Part shown: in pieces, positions 1-4,968 of the stretch
How positions within the stretch are numbered: position 1 is the stretch's first letter
How the letters are laid out: each line of letters opens with the position of its first letter
NCBI GenBank assembly: GCA_027490345.1
Contig: JAIXYF010000321.1
Coordinates: 1-6,522 of the forward strand
Source of the DNA: Novosphingobium sp.
Lineage (GTDB): Bacteria; Pseudomonadota; Alphaproteobacteria; Sphingomonadales; Sphingomonadaceae
Length of the DNA stretch: 6,522 bases
Direction: 5' to 3'
Translations under genes and position numbers: made by a program
Notes under the pieces: generated by a model
Database searches by the model: none
Seen by the model: only the letters and a program-made list of their open reading frames with translations
Told to the model about the DNA's origin: nothing

Positions 1-754
1 CGCGCAGGAAGCGGATTTCTATCCCCCGCTGGCAGCGTTCGATGGCAAGGATGCCCTGCTGCTCTCGCCATCCCCGGCGCTGGACATCAACGGGTTCGGC
101 ACCATCGAATTCTGGGTCAAGGCCGACTGGACGCAAGATCCGGGCTACGATCCGGCGATCATGGCCTATACCGGACCCAAGGGCGCACGCTTCGGGTTTT
201 ACCTCGATCGCACCGCAAAGGCGCTCGGTGTGCAGGCCGGGCCTTACTACGAAACGGTCGAGTTCGATTTTTCGGATCGGCAGCTTCACCATGTCGCAAT
301 CAGCACGATCGGCGATACCACCACCGTGATGATTGATGGCGAGCTTCAGGATACGCTGGGCTTCTCTTTCGCCAATCTGCCGGCCACCAGCTTCAGCATC
401 GGATCGGCGGGGCGGTTTTCCCCGTTCATCGGCCAGATCGGGCAGGTGCGCATCTGGAACGAGGTGATCGACCCGGATGTTCTGGTCGATTTCAGCTGGC
501 GCGAAATGGCTGAAAGCGGCCCCAACCGTCATCCCGACATCGAATCTCTGGTCGGGGTCAGCGCCTTTGCCAATCCCGAGACTGGCGGCTTCATCTTTGC
601 CGGCGATCCCGATGATCCGGAAATCGTGGCGGCGATGAACACGGGCTTCGACAAGGCGCCGCCTGCCTATGATGCGGTCAACCTCGAGGCGCCGGCCTCC
701 GCAACAACCGAGCCTGCTGCGCCGGGCGAGTCGGCGTCGGCGCCGACAACCTGA
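1..754 (+). CDS. LamG/ConA-like jelly-roll domain protein, 3' part (5' end outside window)
   Basis: The frame is open from the left edge (first full codon at base 2) to a TGA at 752-754, giving 250 visible residues; the true start is upstream. The visible part reads as a laminin-G/concanavalin-like beta-sandwich. Numbered from base 2, there is an 'IEFWVK' strand (about residues 35-40), 'LHHVAI' (95-100), a turn with 'MIDGEL' (about 110-115), 'FSIGS', and 'GQIGQVRIWN' (144-153). These are the usual landmarks of LamG-type domains, which bind glycans or other surface ligands or serve as structural modules. After about residue 160 comes an acidic region and a low-complexity Ala/Pro/Ser/Thr tail ending at the stop. 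No signal peptide or anchor can be seen because the N-terminus is missing. An extracytoplasmic location is inferred from the domain and from the exported neighbours. The next gene begins 38 nt downstream, so co-transcription is likely. The ligand is unknown. Confidence 0.82.
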   Translation, partial: AQEADFYPPLAAFDGKDALLLSPSPALDINGFGTIEFWVKADWTQDPGYDPAIMAYTGPKGARFGFYLDRTAKALGVQAGPYYETVEFDFSDRQLHHVAISTIGDTTTVMIDGELQDTLGFSFANLPATSFSIGSAGRFSPFIGQIGQVRIWNEVIDPDVLVDFSWREMAESGPNRHPDIESLVGVSAFANPETGGFIFAGDPDDPEIVAAMNTGFDKAPPAYDAVNLEAPASATTEPAAPGESASAPTT

Positions 755-777
755 TGCAGCCCGGCCCGGCCTCGCCG

Positions 778-792
778 CAAAGGAAATCGCTC
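778..792 (+). promoter_or_regulatory. Ribosome binding site deciding the start of the first paralog
   Basis: An AAAGGA-type Shine-Dalgarno (AGGA at 781-784) lies 8 nt before the ATG at 793. It favours this ATG, which directly opens a signal peptide, over the in-frame ATG at 754. The 754 ATG overlaps the previous stop (TGATG) but would add a 13-residue polar extension ahead of the signal peptide. The other two paralogs have the same AGGA-N8-ATG arrangement. Confidence 0.7.
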
Positions 793-1626
793 ATGCGCAA
801 GATTGGCACTGTCCTCATCCTGCTGGCCTCGCTGCTGGCGCTTCCGGCCCCCGCCGAAGCGGTGCGCAAACCGGCAATCGGCCCGATTACCAAGAAGCAG
901 TATCTGGCGCAGCAGAAGGTCAGTCTGAAGCAGAACCTCAAGACGGCGAAAGAGAACGTCAAGCGCGGCAAGCCCTATCTCGCGGCGCAGATGAAGACCG
1001 TGAAAGCGCTCGCCCGTGCGGAGCGCAAGGTGGGGCTGGAACTCGGCGCTGCGGTTCAACGCTACAGGGCCGCCGAGCAGGCCAATCTGAAAAATCCCAC
1101 CGCTGCCAATCTCGGACGCCTGCGATTGGCGCAGGCCGACCAGGAAGTGAAGTACGCCGCCTACAGCGCTGCCAAGAATCAGTTGGACAGCGGCGTGCGG
1201 GAAAAGGGCCGGCTCGAGACCAAGCGCGACGAGGCCATCAGCGCGCTCAGGGAGGCGACCAAGGCGAAGAAGCTCGGTCCGCGGGTGCCGTCAGCGCCGC
1301 TCGCCATCCCGCAAGCCCGGTTGGCGAACGCTCGGCAGCCGGGTGGCTTCATGGTCGTGCAGCAGCCTTCGCTCGCGGGGGTTTACGGGCCGGCGCCGCC
1401 TGAAATGCGGCGCACCAATAACTATGCCAGCGGTGCAGGCCTTGGCCAGGCCGACCAGCGCTTCGTCAGCGCATTTATACCGGGAAGCCAGATTCCGGCC
1501 GTGCCGAGTTCGCCTGTCGGTTCTGCTGGTCCTGGCGCAGCCGGGAATGCTCCCCAACCGCAGCAACGGCGCCTTCAGCAGAACCACTTCCAGATCCCGC
1601 CACCGCCGCCACAGGCTGGCCAATAG
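793..1626 (+). CDS. Secreted coiled-coil protein, tandem paralog 1 (unknown function)
   Basis: 277 residues from the ATG at 793. The N-terminus is a standard Sec signal peptide: basic 'MRK', a hydrophobic core, and a predicted cut after AEA (residue 23). The mature protein has no cysteine. Residues about 32-160 are rich in Lys, Ala, Gln, Arg and Glu and look like long helices or coiled coil, without transmembrane segments. After a 'GPRVPSAP' hinge there is a conserved FMVVQQPSLAGV segment (VVQQPSL at 188-194) and a weak second motif GQADQRFVS (218-226). Both recur in the next two genes. Unlike them, this copy then has about 50 extra residues rich in Pro, Gln, Gly and Ala, ending in a run of five prolines near the C-terminus. 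It shares 'GP[IL]TKK' just after the signal peptide with paralog 2. I do not recognise the family. A periplasmic or surface structural role is inferred only from the signal peptide, helical content and neighbours. Confidence 0.85.
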   Translation: MRKIGTVLILLASLLALPAPAEAVRKPAIGPITKKQYLAQQKVSLKQNLKTAKENVKRGKPYLAAQMKTVKALARAERKVGLELGAAVQRYRAAEQANLKNPTAANLGRLRLAQADQEVKYAAYSAAKNQLDSGVREKGRLETKRDEAISALREATKAKKLGPRVPSAPLAIPQARLANARQPGGFMVVQQPSLAGVYGPAPPEMRRTNNYASGAGLGQADQRFVSAFIPGSQIPAVPSSPVGSAGPGAAGNAPQPQQRRLQQNHFQIPPPPPQAGQ

Positions 1627-1654
1627 AACGCCGGGTCTTCGCACCGGATCATTC

Positions 1655-1670
1655 AAAGAGGATATCTGCC
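1655..1670 (+). promoter_or_regulatory. Ribosome binding site of paralog 2
   Basis: AAAGAGGA (1655-1662) is followed by an 8-nt spacer and the ATG at 1671. It sits in the 44-nt gap after the stop of paralog 1. I see no terminator-like hairpin in that gap, so the two genes are probably read from one message. Confidence 0.65.
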
Positions 1671-2462
1671 ATGCCCGTTAGCAAACTGACGCTTGTGCTC
1701 CTTGGCGCAGTCATCGCGGCGATCCCGGCCCTCGCCGAGGCGCAACCGAGGCCACCAAATGCAGTTTTTGGACCATTGACGAAGAAGACTGCAATGAAGG
1801 CGGACAAAGCCGCCCGCAAGAAAGAAATGGCGCAGCTTGCGAGCAAGCTGAAGGCCGAGCTGGCCAGCGCAAAGTCAGAGCTTAAGCAAGTGCAGCCGCT
1901 CTACAAGGAACACCGCACGGCGCTCAAGCAGGCTTCGGGCGAACAGCTCCGCGCGGCGAGAGCATTTAATGCAGCAAATTCGCGTGTGCTTTTTGCCACG
2001 CAGGCGGATGCTGCGAACTCCACCCCGCAAACGCGGTTCCAGCTTGACCGGGCGAGAGTGGAGACCGACTTGCGCAAGCAGCAACTTAATGCGAGCGCCA
2101 GCAAGTTCGAACGTGCGAATGAAACCCTTGAAAAGACGGGTTTGCAGCGCAGTCAGGCGCTGAACAGGGTTATGTTCGCTCGTGAAGCGGTCAAGCGTCG
2201 ATCTCCTGGAGTGGGGGCTCCGACTTTTGCTGCCGCTGCTGCCCTTGCCCCAGGGACGCAGCCAAGCAGCTATGCCGTGGTGCAACAGTCATCGCTCGTC
2301 TCGCTGATGAACCCTTCCATCACGCAGCTTCGCAAAAGCAGCTCCGCATCATCAAGCGGCGGCGCCGAGTATGGCTCGTCCTACCGGCAGAGCGACAGAT
2401 CGATCCGGAGCAGCGGATCATTTCGCTCGATAAACAGCGATAGCGCGCGATCTGAGCAATAG
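1671..2462 (+). CDS. Secreted coiled-coil protein, tandem paralog 2 (unknown function)
   Basis: 263 residues. The signal peptide has a hydrophobic core and a likely cut after AEA (residue 24). The mature part begins with a Pro-rich stretch and 'FGPLTKK', matching 'IGPITKK' of paralog 1. Residues about 40-165 are highly charged and predicted helical (many Lys, Ala, Gln, Glu, Arg), with no cysteine and no membrane span. 'REAVKRRSPG' then leads into an Ala-rich hinge and YAVVQQSSLVSL (VVQQSSL at 203-209). The C-terminal 50 residues are Ser/Arg-rich and contain YRQSDRSIRS (238-247) and FRSIN (251-255), both matched in paralog 3. By eye the gene uses more A/T-ending codons (aat, ttt, gca) than its neighbours in the middle section; this was not computed. 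It is homologous to its neighbours at the level of layout and motifs. Function is unknown. Confidence 0.87.
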   Translation: MPVSKLTLVLLGAVIAAIPALAEAQPRPPNAVFGPLTKKTAMKADKAARKKEMAQLASKLKAELASAKSELKQVQPLYKEHRTALKQASGEQLRAARAFNAANSRVLFATQADAANSTPQTRFQLDRARVETDLRKQQLNASASKFERANETLEKTGLQRSQALNRVMFAREAVKRRSPGVGAPTFAAAAALAPGTQPSSYAVVQQSSLVSLMNPSITQLRKSSSASSSGGAEYGSSYRQSDRSIRSSGSFRSINSDSARSEQ

Positions 2463-2473
2463 GGCCAGGTGCG

Positions 2474-2599
2474 ATGACAAAGCATCCTTACGCGAAGCTC
2501 TTGCCTATCCTGTCGGCGTCTGCAGCGCGCGCCGATCCTTCGCCATCATCAGGATCGACAGACGTCGCTCAAGTGCAGAAGCCTCAGCCAATCCGGTAG
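2474..2599 (+). CDS. Possible 41-residue small ORF or gene relic
   Basis: An ATG at 2474 opens 41 codons ending in TAG at 2597-2599. It starts 11 nt after the stop of paralog 2, and an AGGG overlaps that stop (2461-2464) 9 nt before the ATG, so translation is plausible. The product begins basic ('MTKH...K'), has a weakly hydrophobic stretch LLPILSASAARA that resembles the end of a signal peptide, and continues as a Ser/Pro/Gln-rich tail. The 'AQVQKPQ' near its end loosely resembles the mature start of paralog 3 ('NAQKSQQ'). It could be a small exported peptide, a decayed N-terminus of another family member, or a chance ORF. I cannot decide from sequence alone. Confidence 0.25.
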   Translation: MTKHPYAKLLPILSASAARADPSPSSGSTDVAQVQKPQPIR

Positions 2600-2674
2600 A
2601 ACCAATTCCGGAGACCGCCACCATCTTTGCCGATCACCCAATGAAGGGCGGGCCCAGCACGCCGGACAATCCAG

Positions 2675-2688
2675 AAAGGATGTTTTCC
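2675..2688 (+). promoter_or_regulatory. Ribosome binding site deciding the start of paralog 3
   Basis: AAAGGA (2675-2680) followed by an 8-nt spacer points to the ATG at 2689, which starts the signal peptide. The in-frame ATG at 2641 would prepend 16 polar residues before the hydrophobic core and lacks a comparable site. Confidence 0.7.
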
Positions 2689-3522
2689 ATGCCTATTCGC
2701 AAACCGATACTCCTGCTCCTCATCACAGCCATGGCGCTGCCGGCACCGGCCAGCGCTGTCGTGCGGCCCTTTGCGAAGCCTTCGGCAAATGCGCAGAAAA
2801 GTCAGCAGAAACAGGCTCGTGCCCGGGAAAAGGCGGCCTTGGCGAGAGACTTGTCTGCGGCCAAGGCGAAGGTTCGGAACGGCCGGGGCTTTTTCCAGCA
2901 GCAATGGAAGGACATGCGCCAGGCTGCGCGGGAAAATGCCCGCTATGCGAAGGAATTCAAAGCCGTCGATGCGCGGTTCGATGCCGCATATGCGGCCTAT
3001 AAACAAAAGCCGACCGAGCAAGGTGGGCAGAACGCGCTGGCTTTGGCGCAGGAGGCCAAGGCGAGTCTGCAGAAGTGGCAAGCAGCGCAAGGCAATGCAG
3101 AGCGCGCCGAAGGCAGCTTCAAGCGGACCCGCGAGCAGCGCGATGCCGCAGTCGCCGAGTTGGTTGCCGCCCGTCAGGCGGTCAAACGCGGACCCTCAGG
3201 GCCACGCGCGCCAGCCTATGCTGCGGGTGCCGCGCTCGCCCCGGCAACGCTGCCTGCCAGCTACAGCGTGGTGCAGCAGCCCTCTCTGGCCTCTGTTACG
3301 AGCCCGTTCACCCGGCGCAAGCGCAGCAGCAGCGCGGCGGAAAACGGCCCGCTGCCGAACATCCCGTCAACCTTCGGCACGCCGGGCGACAGCACCAGAT
3401 CAGCCACGAGCAACAGCAGCAGATCGGAATCCAGCCGCAGTACCGTCTATGATCTGTCGTTCCGGCAAAGCGAACCTTCGATCCGCCGCAGTGTGGAATT
3501 CACCGCGATCAACCCAGATTGA
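2689..3522 (+). CDS. Secreted coiled-coil protein, tandem paralog 3 (unknown function)
   Basis: 277 residues from the ATG at 2689. The signal peptide has basic 'MPIRK', a Leu/Ile-rich core and 'LPAPASA', with a likely cut after residue 23; its 'ALPAP' also occurs in paralog 1. Residues about 30-170 are Ala/Lys/Arg/Gln-rich and predicted helical, including 'FQQQWKDMRQAARENARYAKEF'-like heptad-rich sequence around 69-90. There are no cysteines and no membrane span. 'ARQAVKRGPSG' parallels 'AREAVKRRSPG' of paralog 2. Next come an 'AAGAALAPATLPASYSVVQQPSL' hinge (VVQQPSL at 194-200) and a basic patch 'RRKRSSS'. A Ser/Thr/Arg-rich low-complexity segment (about 225-252) is longer than in paralog 2, and the terminal motif is FRQSEPSIRRS (258-268) plus FTAIN (271-275). 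It is closer to paralog 2 than to paralog 1 at the C-terminus. The family is unrecognised. The location is inferred to be periplasmic or outer surface. Confidence 0.87.
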   Translation: MPIRKPILLLLITAMALPAPASAVVRPFAKPSANAQKSQQKQARAREKAALARDLSAAKAKVRNGRGFFQQQWKDMRQAARENARYAKEFKAVDARFDAAYAAYKQKPTEQGGQNALALAQEAKASLQKWQAAQGNAERAEGSFKRTREQRDAAVAELVAARQAVKRGPSGPRAPAYAAGAALAPATLPASYSVVQQPSLASVTSPFTRRKRSSSAAENGPLPNIPSTFGTPGDSTRSATSNSSRSESSRSTVYDLSFRQSEPSIRRSVEFTAINPD

Positions 3523-3577
3523 TCCTCAGGACCGGCTGCGATCACGCGCCAATCCGGTGCGCACATCGCGCTGCATC

Positions 3578-3597
3578 GCGCCCATCCGAGCGGGCGC
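3578..3597 (+). other. GC-rich inverted repeat between paralog 3 and the MliC lipoprotein
   Basis: GCGCCC (3578-3583) and GGGCGC (3592-3597) form a perfect 6-bp all-GC stem with an 8-nt loop, in the 100-nt gap before the lipoprotein gene. A T-run (3617-3621) follows 19 nt after the stem, too far for a classical intrinsic terminator, and it forms the spacer to the next ATG. It might tune read-through or mRNA stability between the two genes. In DNA this GC-rich it may equally be chance. Confidence 0.25.
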
Positions 3598-3610
3598 CGT
3601 TGCAGCGATA

Positions 3611-3622
3611 GGGAGATTTTTC
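3611..3622 (+). promoter_or_regulatory. Ribosome binding site of the MliC-domain lipoprotein
   Basis: GGGAG (3611-3615) with a 7-nt spacer precedes the ATG at 3623. It selects this start within a frame that happens to be open far upstream, through paralog 3. Confidence 0.6.
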
Positions 3623-4567
3623 ATGGTCCACAGACGCGCAGTCCTGCTTGCGGTGTTCCCCATAGCCTTTCTCCTGCAAGGCTGTTCGGCATCGCTGCCT
3701 GCAGATAGCGCGGCGAGCGAAAGCGCCGCCGCACCAGACAGTTCAGCGTCTGCCCCGACAAGCGCCAGTGCGGGCTTCGAACCCGGCGCTTCTCTGGCCT
3801 TCGAATGGAGCGCCAACGGTTTCGAGCAACTTCCGGCCCAGTACAAATGGACCGGCAGCGGCAAGCGCGATGATGTGTTTCAACCTAACTTTTCGCTCAG
3901 CGTGCCCGAAACCGACGATGTGGTGTGGTCTTCCAGTTGCGAGGCAGATGGCCGGGTCAAGACCCAGCTGTATTTCGCTGTGCCCAAGGCCATGAAGAAT
4001 GGCCGCACGAGCTTCAGGTTCGAAACCGACACGTCCACGAAAACGCTCGAGTATCACGTCAAACACGACCCTTCGGGCCAGTACGAGGGGTTCGAGCTTG
4101 TCCAGAGTGCGGATGATCCGATGTTTGCAGATATGCAATCGGGCACTTGGGCTTATGTTCAGCTGGGGGAGGGCAGCGATGCAACCAAGCTGCGCATTTC
4201 GCTGGCAGCCGCCGCCCGTTCGCTCAAACAATTCCTGCCTGCCTGCACGGCGCAGAAAAAGGCGGTTGCGCCAGCACCCAGACCCGCGGCGATCACCTAT
4301 CAATGCAAGGATGGCCGCACCGCCCGCGCAACCTATCTGGGCAACGATACCGATACGCCCGTCGTGCGCCTCGAAATCGGCGATGCGGTTCATCTTCTCT
4401 CGCAGACCGTGTCCGGTTCCGGGGCGCGCTATGATAACAGCCACGACAAGCAGGGCGACAAGCGGCGCACGTGGCACAACAAGGGCAAGGGCTCGCTGCT
4501 CATCGAGAGCGACTGGGCGGATCAGGACGGCGCCAACGAGACGATTGTCCATTGCCTTGAGCCGTGA
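3623..4567 (+). CDS. Two-domain lipoprotein with C-terminal MliC-type lysozyme inhibitor domain
   Basis: 314 residues. The signal peptide ends in a lipobox LQGC with the lipidated Cys at 21. Ser at +2 (no Asp) fits outer-membrane sorting by the E. coli rule. A Ser/Ala/Pro-rich linker (22-50) leads to a domain of about 160 residues (51-210) that I cannot name; it has a Cys pair (C106, C208) likely to form a disulfide. A second Pro/Ala linker is followed by the MliC domain (about 224-314). This starts 'YQCKDG' (C228), carries the family signature SGSGARY (264-270) and a 'TWHNKGKG' segment (K287), and ends with C311, a probable disulfide partner of C228. In MliC/PliC inhibitors the SGSGxxY loop enters the active site of C-type lysozyme, and a downstream lysine helps binding. 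The gene follows paralog 3 by 100 nt and closes the cluster. Well-studied MliC proteins are short single-domain proteins, so the N-terminal domain is an unusual addition. Confidence 0.88.
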   Translation: MVHRRAVLLAVFPIAFLLQGCSASLPADSAASESAAAPDSSASAPTSASAGFEPGASLAFEWSANGFEQLPAQYKWTGSGKRDDVFQPNFSLSVPETDDVVWSSSCEADGRVKTQLYFAVPKAMKNGRTSFRFETDTSTKTLEYHVKHDPSGQYEGFELVQSADDPMFADMQSGTWAYVQLGEGSDATKLRISLAAAARSLKQFLPACTAQKKAVAPAPRPAAITYQCKDGRTARATYLGNDTDTPVVRLEIGDAVHLLSQTVSGSGARYDNSHDKQGDKRRTWHNKGKGSLLIESDWADQDGANETIVHCLEP

Positions 4568-4601
4568 TGCGACGCGTGATCCAGTCGATGCGGAATCCGC
4601 G

Positions 4602-4967
4602 CTAGCGCTCCAGTCGTAACACGGTCTGTTGCCGCGCGATGGTGGCGCCCAGCATTCCGGCGATCACGGCAAGGCCTGCCTCGACGTCTGCCGCAGGTCC
4701 GCAAATGAACAGATCGACGGCCGTGTCGCCGGTTTCGGGCCAAGTGTGGATCGAGATGTGCGATTCAGCAAGGAGCGCAACGCCCGTGACGCCGTGCCCT
4801 TCGCCGAAGTGGTGAAGATGCACGCCGAGCACGCGGGCCTTGGCCGCAGCGGCGGCGGCGCGCAAGGCTTGCTCGACCAGCGCGAGATCGCCGAGGCCGG
4901 TCCCGCCGGTGAGATCGGCGATCAGATGGCGGCCAGTGACGGGAGCAGTGGCGGGAAGATGCGCCAT
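4602..4967 (-). CDS. speH: S-adenosylmethionine decarboxylase proenzyme (AdoMetDC, bacterial small type)
   Basis: 121 residues, the usual size of the small bacterial proenzyme. The protein cleaves itself to create a pyruvoyl cofactor and decarboxylates AdoMet to the aminopropyl donor used in spermidine synthesis, in the cytoplasm. The signature LLAESHISIHTWPE is intact: cleavage falls between E68 and S69 (S69 becomes the pyruvoyl group). H74 and C89 (in 'DLFICG') occupy the catalytic positions known as S63, H68 and C83 in the Thermotoga enzyme, with the same spacing. The N-terminal 'RHLIADLTG' strand is also typical. The ATG lies 1 nt after the stop of the upstream oxidoreductase gene (TGACATG) and has no clear Shine-Dalgarno, so translational coupling is likely. 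The stop is 34 nt from the convergent lipoprotein gene. No aminopropyltransferase gene is in the window. Confidence 0.95.
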   Translation of the reverse strand: MAHLPATAPVTGRHLIADLTGGTGLGDLALVEQALRAAAAAAKARVLGVHLHHFGEGHGVTGVALLAESHISIHTWPETGDTAVDLFICGPAADVEAGLAVIAGMLGATIARQQTVLRLER

Positions 4968-4968
4968 G

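Larger units (their letters stand above)
2463..2688 (+). other. 226-nt intergenic gap between paralogs 2 and 3
   Basis: This is the longest non-coding stretch of the left cluster; the other gaps are 38, 44 and 100 nt. It contains a possible 41-codon ORF (listed separately) and the ribosome binding site of paralog 3. I found no convincing sigma70-type promoter and no stem followed by a T-run. A short TCCGG/CCGGA inverted repeat (2592-2596 with 2608-2612, 11-nt loop) is too weak to call. The length leaves room for an internal promoter or for the remains of a lost gene. Confidence 0.5.

Noticed and set aside
754..792. ATG overlapping the stop of the LamG gene (TGATG) as the start of paralog 1
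   Set aside because: It would put 13 polar residues before the signal peptide. The ATG at 793 has a good AGGA-N8 site and directly begins the basic n-region.
3321..3430. AGC-type triplet runs in paralog 3 as a phase-variable repeat
   Set aside because: The runs are only three or four units long and interrupted. They simply encode the Ser-rich tail, and changes in whole triplets would not shift the frame.
3545..3561. CGCGCC/GGTGCG hairpin in the gap before the lipoprotein gene
   Set aside because: The 6-bp stem includes a G-T pair and has no T-run. Such stems are frequent by chance in GC-rich DNA.
2771..3622. Long open frame running through paralog 3 into the lipoprotein frame, which could suggest a much larger lipoprotein precursor
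   Set aside because: The upstream part is an Arg-rich shadow of paralog 3 in another frame. The signal peptide, lipobox and ribosome site place the real start at 3623.
4599..4608. GCGCTAGCGC perfect palindrome at the junction of the convergent genes, as a bidirectional terminator
   Set aside because: The 10-bp palindrome has no loop and no T-run on either side, and it overlaps the speH stop codon. It is not a supportable terminator.
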